From the NCBI RefSeq assembly GCF_007997015.1, contig NZ_VOSM01000005.1, positions 310,001 to 374,000 on the forward strand: a DNA stretch of 64,000 nucleotides. The letters run 5' to 3'. The DNA comes from Lujinxingia vulgaris (lineage in GTDB: Bacteria > Myxococcota_A > Bradymonadia > Bradymonadales > Bradymonadaceae). Position numbers and translations under genes: made by a program. Every line of letters begins with the position of its first letter. Position 1 is the stretch's first letter. The notes beneath the pieces are model-generated. The model saw only the letters and a program-made list of their open reading frames with translations. It made no database searches and had not been told where the DNA came from. This document shows, piece by piece, positions 7,653 through 16,150 of the stretch.

Positions 7653-10613
7653 ATGAAGCGACTCACCCCCTGGAACCTTCCCCTCAGTGGGATTTTGGCA
7701 CTCGCCCTGGCCGCTTGCGGCGGCGGCGAGACCGAAGCCCCTGACCTCTTAGAGTGTGGCCCCGGCACCGAGCTTAGCGGAGGCGCCTGCGTCCTCGCTG
7801 AAGACACCTGCGGCGCGGGCCTCACCCTCAACGAAAACGATCAATGCGTCCCCACCGAGGAGCTCTGTGGTGACGAGACCGTCTACGACACCGAGTCGGG
7901 CACCTGCGTGGGCCCCGAGGAGATCGTCTGCGGTGAGGGCACCATCGAGATCGATGGCCGCTGCCTGGTCGATAACCCGCTGACCTGCGGCGAAGACACC
8001 GTGCTCGCCAACGGCCAGTGCGAGCTCACTGAAGAGATCTGCGGCGAAGGCACCGAGTTTGCCGACGCCGGCTGCGCGCTCATCGGCGAGACCGTCTGCG
8101 CCGACCGCACCGTCTTCGACGTGGCGCTCGGCAAGTGCGTCGACCTGGGCAACGTCGAATGTGGCGACGACACCTTCGAGGTGGAAAACCGCTGCATCTC
8201 GGTCGACACCGTCGCCGACAACCTCGCGTCCAGCGCCGACGTCGTCTACGCCGAAGGCGGCGACAACGCCCTCACGATCCCCGAGCTGGAGACCAGCCTG
8301 GTCTTCGCCGGCACCATCGAGGCCAACGACGCCGGTGAGCATCAGTTCACCCTGAGCGCCGAAGCCGGCGACTGGTTCGAGCTGACCGTCTTCACCCGCG
8401 GCCTGCCCTCGCCGATGGCCATCATCGTCAACGACAGCGGCTACGATCGCGCCACCAGCTCCGCCCTCTCCAACGTCGCGCAGCGCACCTTCGCGATGCC
8501 CGTAGATGGCGACTACACCCTCACCATCGCCAACGCGCTCAACCAGCTCAACGGCACCGCCAACAGCGGTGACGGCACCTGGGCCTACGTTGCGCAGATC
8601 AGCCGCATCGAGGCTCCCGAGCCCAAGCCCTGGCCCGGCATCGAAGCCGTCGCCACCGGCGACCTCGCCGATCTCACCGAGAACCTCTACCAGGTCGAGT
8701 TCCCCGAAGAATTCAACCTCTCGATGAACGTCGACATGCTCGGCGCCGACGCGCAGGCCGTGGTCGACCAGTGGGCCAGCCTCTCCGAGTTCACCGAGTC
8801 CTTCGACCTCGAAGAAGGCGGCTCCTTCGTGCCCGAGCGCCCCGCCTCCGGCGAGCCGGTCTTCCTCCTCTTCGACGTGGAGCGCCAGACCGGCCCCGCC
8901 ACTGGCTTTGAAATCAGCACCCAGCGTGCGGTCGACGTCGATATCGACGAGACCTATGAGTTTGAAGTCACGACCCAGCCCGGACAGATGGTCAAGATCA
9001 GCTACACCACGTCCAACCCCAGCGCTTTCAATGCGCAGTTTCAGGTGTCGCAAAACGGCGAGGAGCTCGCGAGCTACGGCAACACCGACCCTCTTAATGG
9101 CACCACCTCGTTCTCCACGCGACCTGATGCTCGTTATTTCTTCGCGGTCGACGGCGGCACCTACACCGTCGGTATGACCAACGATAACTGGTCGGCGCCC
9201 ATCTACGACTTCGTGCCCGTGATCACCATCATCGACCCCACCCCCATCCCTGTGGCGGGCGATGAGAGCTTCACCTTCACCCGTGAAGAGGAGCTTGAAG
9301 AAGGTGGGTTCGCATTCTACCGCCTCGACATCACCACCCCGGCCAGCTTTGAAGGCTTCCTTCGCACCGGTGAGCTCGTCTTTGAAGAGCCCGAAGAAGA
9401 AGACGAAGAAGGCCAGTGGATCGACGATGAAGAGAACCCCGGCGCCGGCGACCCCGACGCGGTCATCATTGGCTCCGACAACTTCGTCTCTGAGCAGTTC
9501 TTCGAAGAAGGCACCTTTGAGATCCTCGAGTTCACGCTCCTGACCCCGGGCTCCTACATCTTCGCCATCAGCGCCTACGAGGCCCTCACCCAGGGCTACA
9601 CCCTGGAGCTCGACGCCACCGAGCGTCAGGCCCTGGTCCCGGAAGAGATCATCTCCGAGACCTTCACCCTGGAGACCTACGACCTGATCCGCGGCAGCGC
9701 CGAGTTCGCCGATGGCGAGAGCGCCACCATCCGCGTCTACAACCCCGACGATGTTGTCATCTTCGAAGCCGAAGCCAGCGGCGACTACGAGTTCCTGGAG
9801 CTTGCCCCCGGCCCCGGCGACTACCGCGTGGAGCTCACCAACGAGACCGAAGACGCCATCCTGCGCCCCACTTACGAGTTCGAAGGTGTGACCGACGCCG
9901 ACTTCTTCGAAGCCTCCCTGGGAAGCCTCGATCTGGGCACCACCGGCGCCTACACCGCAGGCGATCGTGACTACTACCTCTTCCGGGTACGCGATGCGAT
10001 GCTCATCTCCATGACCTTCTCCGTCGCGCAGGGCGAAGCCATCAGCACCAAGGTCTTCTCCCGCGCCAGCCGCAACACGCTGCGCGAGCAGGTCGGTAAC
10101 CTCATCAACTTCGAAGACCTCTACGCCAGCAACGACCTCATCATCGTCGAAGTCGTCGCTAACAGCGCGCTCGCCGACGGTTACTCCTTCGACCTGGACT
10201 TCGACGAAGTGACCGGTGTTCCCGCTGTCAATGAATCGGTGAGCCCTGGGCTTCAAATCTCACCCTCCACGCGCACCGTATCCTCTTCGTTGAGCACCGC
10301 GGGTTGCATTATTATCGAGAGCATCACGGTCGACCTGGACATTGCTCATGGCTTCATCGGCGACCTTGATGTTGTCCTGACCAGCCCTGAAGGCACCGAA
10401 GTCCTCGTCCACGCCGACCACATCAGCGGTGGCCTTCTGGTAGGTAATATCCCCGACGATATCGACGCCGAGGAATCACTCGACGCGTTTGTTGGCGAGA
10501 GCGGCTCGGGCGAATGGACGCTTACCGTCACTGACACCTACGATGATGGTGGCGGTTCCTTCGATACCGGCACCGTCAACAGCTGGGGCGTTAACCTGAC
10601 TTGCAGCATCTAA
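7653..10613 (+). CDS. Very large lipoprotein with Cys-rich repeats and a C-terminal P domain
   Basis: About 986 residues. A signal peptide ends in the lipobox LAAC. Residues of roughly 30-190 hold eight or nine short modules of the form C-G-x-G-T-x-n-G-x-C, about 20-22 residues each with two Cys. The middle holds several beta-rich segments with recurring YTLTI, YFFAVDGGTYTVGM and GSYIFAISAYE patterns, reminiscent of bacterial pre-peptidase C-terminal domains. The last 120 residues (SLSTAGCIIIESITVDLDIAHG..., SGEWTLTVTDTYDDGG) are a proprotein-convertase P domain. The protein is probably on the cell surface; no enzymatic domain is visible. The ATG at 7653 has GGAG nine bases upstream; the ATG at 7644 is the alternative. 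A paralogue follows directly. Confidence 0.8.
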   Translation: MKRLTPWNLPLSGILALALAACGGGETEAPDLLECGPGTELSGGACVLAEDTCGAGLTLNENDQCVPTEELCGDETVYDTESGTCVGPEEIVCGEGTIEIDGRCLVDNPLTCGEDTVLANGQCELTEEICGEGTEFADAGCALIGETVCADRTVFDVALGKCVDLGNVECGDDTFEVENRCISVDTVADNLASSADVVYAEGGDNALTIPELETSLVFAGTIEANDAGEHQFTLSAEAGDWFELTVFTRGLPSPMAIIVNDSGYDRATSSALSNVAQRTFAMPVDGDYTLTIANALNQLNGTANSGDGTWAYVAQISRIEAPEPKPWPGIEAVATGDLADLTENLYQVEFPEEFNLSMNVDMLGADAQAVVDQWASLSEFTESFDLEEGGSFVPERPASGEPVFLLFDVERQTGPATGFEISTQRAVDVDIDETYEFEVTTQPGQMVKISYTTSNPSAFNAQFQVSQNGEELASYGNTDPLNGTTSFSTRPDARYFFAVDGGTYTVGMTNDNWSAPIYDFVPVITIIDPTPIPVAGDESFTFTREEELEEGGFAFYRLDITTPASFEGFLRTGELVFEEPEEEDEEGQWIDDEENPGAGDPDAVIIGSDNFVSEQFFEEGTFEILEFTLLTPGSYIFAISAYEALTQGYTLELDATERQALVPEEIISETFTLETYDLIRGSAEFADGESATIRVYNPDDVVIFEAEASGDYEFLELAPGPGDYRVELTNETEDAILRPTYEFEGVTDADFFEASLGSLDLGTTGAYTAGDRDYYLFRVRDAMLISMTFSVAQGEAISTKVFSRASRNTLREQVGNLINFEDLYASNDLIIVEVVANSALADGYSFDLDFDEVTGVPAVNESVSPGLQISPSTRTVSSSLSTAGCIIIESITVDLDIAHGFIGDLDVVLTSPEGTEVLVHADHISGGLLVGNIPDDIDAEESLDAFVGESGSGEWTLTVTDTYDDGGGSFDTGTVNSWGVNLTCSI

Positions 10614-10702
10614 CCTGCCACGGCGTCTGGTGCCGCGCCCCCTCCGGGCGCGGCACACCCTGAACCTTACGAAAGACCCAATCATCACGGGAGATTCGAT
10701 AC

Positions 10703-13015
10703 ATGCGTACCCTGACAAAACTCTCCGCGCTCGCCATCCTGGCTGCCAGCGCCATCGCCTGCGGTGGTGACGGTGGCGAGGTCGAGCAGCGTGAATGCGG
10801 CCCCGGCACCTACCTTGTCGACGGCCAGTGCGAAGTCGATGAATCCAACTGCGGCGAAGGCTCCGTCCTCAACGACGAGGGCCAGTGCGAGCCCACCGGC
10901 GAGATCTGCGGTGAAAACACGACCTACGATGCCGGCGAAGGCCGCTGCGTGCCCAACATCGGCATCCAGTGCGCCGAAGGCACCATCGAAGTCGACGGGG
11001 AGTGCGTGCCCGAAGACGCGGTCGAATGTGCCGAAGGCACCGTCGTCGCCAACAACCAGTGCGTCCCCGCTGACGATGTCTGCGGCGATGGCACCGAGCC
11101 CGACAGCCAGGACCGCTGCCGCCCCTCCGACGCGGCCTGCGGTGATGGAACGAGCTTCGACGTGGCCACCCGCACCTGCGTGCCCACCTCCCAGCTGAGC
11201 TGCGGCGCGGGCACCATCCAGATCGAAGGCACCTGCCTCCTGCGCGCCGGCGTCGTCGCCGACCTGGCCGCCACCGCCACCCTCAACCTCGACGAAGCTG
11301 GCGAGACCCCGGTCGACCTCGTCTCCGGCGAAGCGCTGGTCTTCACCGGCAACATCGACGCCCCTGAGGTGGTCGAAGGTGAGTACGTCCAGGATCTCGA
11401 CACCCTGCTTATCAACGGCACCCCGGGCCAGTGGATCCGCGTGGCCATCCACGCCGACGGCATGCCCGAGCCTGGCTTCGTCTTCATGGAAGAAGTCGCC
11501 GAGCCCGTCGAGCCCGTCGACCCCGAAGCCGAAGAGCCGCCGGCTCCCTTCAGCCGCACCAGCGACGCTGGCGCCGGTCTGGACTTCAGCCGCGAGATCG
11601 TCATCCCCACCGAAGGCGTCTACGCCCTCAACGTCGGCCCCATCGCCCAGCTCCTCGAGCTGGCCGGTCCCGCCGGCGACGAAGACTGGGGCTACGTCGG
11701 CAGCATCGAGCTCATTGACGCGCCGACGCCGACCGCTGTTGAGTTCCCTCAGGACACCATCAGCGGCGATGTTCGTGACCTGACCGAGAACTTCTACGAG
11801 GTCAGCGGCGTTACCGCGGGCGATCAGTTTGTCTTCTTCCTCGATCAGGTACCGTCTGACGCGCAGGCCGAAGTCCAGATCTGGACCGACGCCACGACCC
11901 TGGCAGAGACCGTCGCTATCGACGGTGGCGTCTTCATTCTGGACGCCCCCGCCGAGAACTTCTTCCTCCTCGTCGATCGCGTCTACGCCGACGGTCCGGC
12001 CACGGCCTACAGCGCCCAGCCCAACTCCAGCCAGACCCTCGACGGCGAAGCCACCATCACCGAAACCATCACACTCGCTGCCGGTGAATACATCACCATC
12101 AGCCAGTGGAATGGTGACGAAGCTAACCTCAACGCCAGCATCTCGGTCGCTGGCGAAGCCGTCGTCGAAAGCTCTGCGCTGCGCCCCCGCACCGCGGCCT
12201 CCGGAACGCGCGCGCTGCAATGGTTCGCCTTCGAGGAGACGGAAGTCACCGTCACCTTCGAAAATACGTCTGAGGACGCACTTGAAGGCCTCGTGGCCGG
12301 CATTAACGTGCGCGTAGCAGCCAACGCTGGCGAAGTCTCCGACGGCGACTCGGTGGAACTGGGCAACGCCCTTCAAGCCGGCCAGACCGCTTATGTTATG
12401 TTTGAGCCCGCCGAACTCATCAACTGGGTCATCGCTCTCGACGGTGAGGCCACCGCTGAGTTTGAAATCCTCGACAGCGCCTACAACTCCATCGTTACCG
12501 GCTCGAATAGCTCCACCCTTCGCGCCGGTGAACTGGAGCCTGCTGCCTATGTGCTCGTCATCACGGCGACCTCCGAAATCGCCGCTTCGACGGAGGTGTC
12601 GTTCGCCCTCTCCACCCTTTTCCAGGCTGGCGAGACCGATATTTCCCTGAACCTTCCCGCCTCCAGCGGAACCTTCGAGCCCACCGAATCTACGGTCACC
12701 GTGCCGCAATCCTGCGCGCGTGTCGGCAGCATTGAGGTGTACTTCTCCACAACGAGCGGGACCTACCAGGATGACCTCCGCGTCACCCTGATCGACCCGC
12801 GTGGTGATGAGTACCGCCTGCTCAATGTGGCTACGTCGGTCAACTCCTCCGCCCTCGATGTCACCTTCCCCACCACGCGCGAGCCGGTTGAGTCGCTTAC
12901 CCCGCTGCATGGAACCGAAGCACCGGGTGACTGGACCCTTCTGATGGAATACGAATGGACCAACGCCTCTGCAGGAGTGCCTGAATGGTACCTGCTCATC
13001 GATTGTGTTGAGTAA
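10703..13015 (+). CDS. Large lipoprotein with Cys-rich repeats, paralogue of the upstream gene
   Basis: 770 residues. The lipobox is SAIAC, followed by the same run of C-G-x-G-T-x-n-G-x-C modules as the upstream protein, over roughly residues 30-180. Beta-rich domains follow, with motifs such as GEYITISQWNGDE and GVYALNVGPIAQLLELAG matching the paralogue in layout. The C-terminus (ESTVTVPQSCARVGSIEVYFS, GTEAPGDWTLLMEYEW) is a diverged P-domain-like module. GGGAG precedes the ATG at 10703. The two genes are 89 bases apart and share one strong terminator after this gene, which suggests co-transcription. Function is unknown; surface display or adhesion is a guess. Confidence 0.8.
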   Translation: MRTLTKLSALAILAASAIACGGDGGEVEQRECGPGTYLVDGQCEVDESNCGEGSVLNDEGQCEPTGEICGENTTYDAGEGRCVPNIGIQCAEGTIEVDGECVPEDAVECAEGTVVANNQCVPADDVCGDGTEPDSQDRCRPSDAACGDGTSFDVATRTCVPTSQLSCGAGTIQIEGTCLLRAGVVADLAATATLNLDEAGETPVDLVSGEALVFTGNIDAPEVVEGEYVQDLDTLLINGTPGQWIRVAIHADGMPEPGFVFMEEVAEPVEPVDPEAEEPPAPFSRTSDAGAGLDFSREIVIPTEGVYALNVGPIAQLLELAGPAGDEDWGYVGSIELIDAPTPTAVEFPQDTISGDVRDLTENFYEVSGVTAGDQFVFFLDQVPSDAQAEVQIWTDATTLAETVAIDGGVFILDAPAENFFLLVDRVYADGPATAYSAQPNSSQTLDGEATITETITLAAGEYITISQWNGDEANLNASISVAGEAVVESSALRPRTAASGTRALQWFAFEETEVTVTFENTSEDALEGLVAGINVRVAANAGEVSDGDSVELGNALQAGQTAYVMFEPAELINWVIALDGEATAEFEILDSAYNSIVTGSNSSTLRAGELEPAAYVLVITATSEIAASTEVSFALSTLFQAGETDISLNLPASSGTFEPTESTVTVPQSCARVGSIEVYFSTTSGTYQDDLRVTLIDPRGDEYRLLNVATSVNSSALDVTFPTTREPVESLTPLHGTEAPGDWTLLMEYEWTNASAGVPEWYLLIDCVE

Positions 13016-13033
13016 TTCGTTACTTCATACACC

Positions 13034-13070
13034 AACAAAAAAGCCGCCCCTCCGGGGCGGCTTTTTTGTT
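13034..13070. terminator. Rho-independent terminator after the lipoprotein pair
   Basis: A perfect stem AGCCGCCCC-TCC-GGGGCGGCT is flanked by A and T runs on both sides, so it can act on either strand. It lies 19 bases after the stop of the 770-residue lipoprotein gene. Confidence 0.93.
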
Positions 13071-13287
13071 GTCTGAGCACCACGCCAGACTCACACAAAA
13101 CACGTTTTAATTTCCTTTCAGCCCCCACACGCCATTCACTCTAATTTCACTCCCCGCCACGCCTTCTTCTAAGCTCTACCCCAACTCGAGATATCCGGCG
13201 CCGAAAATCCGCGCGAATACCTTGAATCACAATCCCCATTTCCCCACACTTCCCCCTCATACCCATCCCCCTGTCGGAGCAAGCGCT

Positions 13288-13641
13288 ATGCCCCCTCATC
13301 CCCGCGCACTCGCCGCCCCCTTCTTCTTCGGCCTCGCCACCCTGGCGTTCACCGCCGCGCTTTCAGGCACCAACCCTGCTCACGCCGACACTGCATGTTC
13401 TGTAGGCGTAGACTCGGCCAGACTTGAGTTTTCTCACGAGCCCGGAAGTGACGGCCTTATGGCTCAGGAGCTCGCCTTAAGGGCTGGAAGTTTCAGGCCC
13501 ACACTCCATGGAGTGTGGTCGTTAAAAATTGGCTCTAATGAAAGTGGACTGACTTATCGTCTACGCCCGCAAGAACAAGGGGAAGTGTCGACGTCTTCAT
13601 TACAACAATCCGTACTTACGCTAGCGGGAGAAAACCAATGA
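13288..13641 (+). CDS. Small secreted protein of unknown function
   Basis: 117 residues. A signal peptide (AAPFFFGLATLAFTAALSGTNPAHA) is followed by about 85 residues of exported sequence starting DTACSVGVDSARLEF. I recognise no domain. The ATG at 13288 has GGAG upstream and gives a proper signal peptide; the frame opens 22 codons earlier with Pro/His-rich sequence that looks non-coding. Its TGA overlaps the ATG of the next gene (ATGA), so the two products are probably made together. Base composition is less GC-rich than the neighbours towards the 3' end. Confidence 0.6.
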   Translation: MPPHPRALAAPFFFGLATLAFTAALSGTNPAHADTACSVGVDSARLEFSHEPGSDGLMAQELALRAGSFRPTLHGVWSLKIGSNESGLTYRLRPQEQGEVSTSSLQQSVLTLAGENQ

Positions 13642-13988
13642 CCCAGCAAAACCATACATTAAAACAACGCGCTCTTCTCTCCCTCTTTACTGGCGTCGCT
13701 GTGTTGCTCGCCAGCCTCGCAACATCGGCCTGCACCGATATGTTTGACGATTGTGGTCCTGAAAACCCGCCTCCCACGATCACCAGCATTTACAATACGC
13801 CCCTCGTTCCCACCGATGACCCATTTATAAACACGACCTCCGAAGAATTCCAGAACGCTGCCGAGCTCTTCGAGGTCATTTCGGTTCACGTGACAGACGA
13901 CGAAAAAGTTCACGTGACCTACATTCATGATGGCCAGCAGTATGTTGACATCTACAACATCATGGAAGTTGGCGTCATATACCTCTGA
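13638..13988 (+). CDS. Small lipoprotein of unknown function
   Basis: 116 residues. A hydrophobic segment (RALLSLFTGVAVLLASLATSAC) ends in a lipobox-like Cys. The mature protein (TDMFDDCGPENPPPTITSIYNTPLVP...) is acidic and beta-prone. I recognise no family. The start overlaps the stop of the preceding secreted-protein gene by four bases, so translation is probably coupled. Composition is AT-richer than the surroundings. Confidence 0.65.
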   Translation: MTQQNHTLKQRALLSLFTGVAVLLASLATSACTDMFDDCGPENPPPTITSIYNTPLVPTDDPFINTTSEEFQNAAELFEVISVHVTDDEKVHVTYIHDGQQYVDIYNIMEVGVIYL

Positions 13989-14250
13989 CGATTCAAGCAT
14001 GACGTCTTTAAGCCGCATATGTTTACGTTCACCGTCGCGCCTGGCGAGTCATGTTCAAACTCTGGCTGTTTGCAAAGAGCAAATGTATCAAGTTTTGAGC
14101 GGCACCTGGTAGACAGCCGTGATCTGGCAAACGTGTCTTCACGTTCATCACTTCACCCCCGCCCATCCTGGCGGAGCAGACGGATGGAACCGATCCAGCA
14201 CATTCCCTGGTTAGACTGCTGAAAATCCCTACTGCATCACCACCCTTGCC

Positions 14251-15834
14251 TCACAAACACCCCACCTCCACCACAAACACCCCGAACGCCGCCCCCGGAT
14301 CATCATCACCGATAATCCCCTGCAGATCGCCCGCGGGTTGCGGCGGCGCCACGCTTCCCATCGGCACACGCACCCCCTCGCCCTCGTAGGTGCCCTGCGC
14401 CACGGGCGGACCCCACACATCATATACGCTGCGGATCGTATACGAGGCACCGGGGTCTGCGAACGCCCCCAGATCGACCTCCACCTCCTCCCGCATCTCC
14501 CAGTTATAGATGATCAGGTGCGCGCGACCAGCGCTGTATTCATTGACCTGCAAGACCACCCGATTCTCGGTGGGAAGTGACCCGCCATAGAGGTTGTCGG
14601 GGTACATCGCCGGGTCAATCCCACTGAGTTCGCTGTAAAAGGCGTTGTTCTCCAACACCCCCGTGCTCCAATGTCCCTGGGCGGCCACGAGCCCGACCAG
14701 GTAGTTGTCGAGGAAGGTAATGTCCTCATTCTGCACCGATCCGCCCCAGCCCACCCGCGTGCTGCGGGCATTTATTGTCGGCGCCCAACTGTGGTTACCC
14801 CGGAGTGTGGCGCGCGCCACCGGCTGCAACCCCCCGATCAACGCCCCGTCCGAGATTCCCACCCTCGATGCCCCCGGCCGCGAGGCGCCGGTGCGAAACC
14901 AGACGTTTTTCTCAATATCAAATCCCTGGATATCGCCGCCTTCGGTGTAGGCGTGCAGACCGAAGGCATAGCCGAAAAAGATCACGTTGTCGGCGATGCG
15001 TTTTGTACCCTCGAGGTTCTGCGTATAGATCGCGTGGCCATGCCCCCGACTTGTGCCCTCATAGCCATTATTAAAAATTATGTTGCCATAGAGCTCACTG
15101 TCGACCGCAGGCTTCCAGAAGCTTATCCCCTGGGCGGTATCGTGAATCACCGAATTGATGAGCTTCGTATTCGCCCCGTAAATCGTCAGCCCGCTCACGA
15201 GCGCGGAGCGCTCCGCGCTGCTCGTGACCTCCAGACCACGAAGCTCCACCCACTCCCCCTCCACCAGAACGCCCGTATCCAGCTCACTCCCCACCCCGGT
15301 AGCTGAACCCGAATCCAGCGTAACTCGCTCGCCGGGCTCCGCGAAAAAGACCACCGGCGCCCCTTCTTCCCCCGACACCCCTGGCGCATACCTCCCCTCA
15401 TACACACCGCCCCGAAGCATCACGCGATCCCCCGGCCCCACCGGGCCGGCCTCGGAGAACGCCGCCTCCAGGCTCAAAGGGTCGTCAAGCGTCCCCGCTC
15501 CCCCGGCACGACCTCCGGGGGCCACCACATAGTCAAACGAAGGGGGCGACGGCGCCACACAGCCGCTCGTCGATCCTCCATCCTCCTCCGCGCCGCCATC
15601 GACGCTCCCTCCATCTCCCTCTCCCCCCTCTTCGTCGCCACCGTCGAGTCCGCCATCGCGGCCATCGCCGCTATCGTCCTCTCCCCCAGCGACGTCAGCA
15701 TCTTCATCGCTCCCTCCGCGCTCTTCCCCCACACTGACATCTTCGCCCTCCGCGCTCCCCGCGGAGCTGCATCCCGTCCACGTCCCGATCGCCACCGCCA
15801 AACATAGGCCCCACACCGACGTCCTTCCCATCAT
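14251..15834 (-). CDS. Right-handed beta-helix lipoprotein
   Basis: About 527 residues. A signal peptide ends in WTGC. A long Gly/Asp/Glu-rich linker of about 70 residues follows, then a parallel beta-helix domain. The domain opens with FDYVVAPGGRAGGAGTLDDPLSLEAAFSEA and LRGGVYEGRYAPG, the usual opening of pectate-lyase-like and DUF1565-like helices. Coils such as TKLINSVIHDTAQGISFW, GNIIFNNGYEGTSRGHGHAIY and RIADNVIFFGYAFG follow. It may bind or cleave a polysaccharide, but no lyase active site can be assigned. The ATG at 15834 has GGGAG upstream and is followed by another ATG; the open frame extends 14 codons further without support. Confidence 0.8.
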   Translation of the reverse strand: MMGRTSVWGLCLAVAIGTWTGCSSAGSAEGEDVSVGEERGGSDEDADVAGGEDDSGDGRDGGLDGGDEEGGEGDGGSVDGGAEEDGGSTSGCVAPSPPSFDYVVAPGGRAGGAGTLDDPLSLEAAFSEAGPVGPGDRVMLRGGVYEGRYAPGVSGEEGAPVVFFAEPGERVTLDSGSATGVGSELDTGVLVEGEWVELRGLEVTSSAERSALVSGLTIYGANTKLINSVIHDTAQGISFWKPAVDSELYGNIIFNNGYEGTSRGHGHAIYTQNLEGTKRIADNVIFFGYAFGLHAYTEGGDIQGFDIEKNVWFRTGASRPGASRVGISDGALIGGLQPVARATLRGNHSWAPTINARSTRVGWGGSVQNEDITFLDNYLVGLVAAQGHWSTGVLENNAFYSELSGIDPAMYPDNLYGGSLPTENRVVLQVNEYSAGRAHLIIYNWEMREEVEVDLGAFADPGASYTIRSVYDVWGPPVAQGTYEGEGVRVPMGSVAPPQPAGDLQGIIGDDDPGAAFGVFVVEVGCL

Positions 15835-16150
15835 AGTCTTCTCCCGAGCCCACTCTGTTGAATACCTACCACCCACGCTGTGCCTCGTTGACCGCTAGAC
15901 TAACACTCCGGCTCAAAAGCGCACCTGCTCGTCCGCGGGCTTCACACTTCGACACACACCCCCTCTCCCAAAACCCGGTTGAAAAGTGCGGCTTGCTGCC
16001 TACCTGACAGGACGTAAGGATGATGCCCGTACACCTCCATCTGTCGCGCTTGCTCTGCCCCACCTCCGTGCACATCAGGCGCAAAAGACCTATATCTTTG
16101 GCTCCCTGCGCGCGATGAAACTGGATTGAACCCATGTTGGGAGTTCCCCG
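15835..16150. other. Intergenic stretch between divergent genes
   Basis: 316 bases between two divergently transcribed genes. It must hold both promoters, but I see no convincing promoter hexamers, repeat or small gene here. GGGAG near the right edge is the ribosome-binding site of the MscS gene. Confidence 0.6.

Noticed and set aside
7749-10256. An 835-codon minus-strand open frame opposite the large lipoprotein gene
   Set aside because: Gly/Val/Glu-rich shadow frame caused by codon bias of the real gene; the plus-strand protein has signal peptide, Cys repeats and a P domain.
10685-12910. A 741-codon minus-strand open frame opposite the second lipoprotein gene
   Set aside because: Same kind of shadow; no start context and no recognisable domain.
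14019-14222. A 67-codon frame in the gap after the small lipoprotein gene
   Set aside because: No ribosome-binding site, no recognisable sequence and atypical composition; probably chance.
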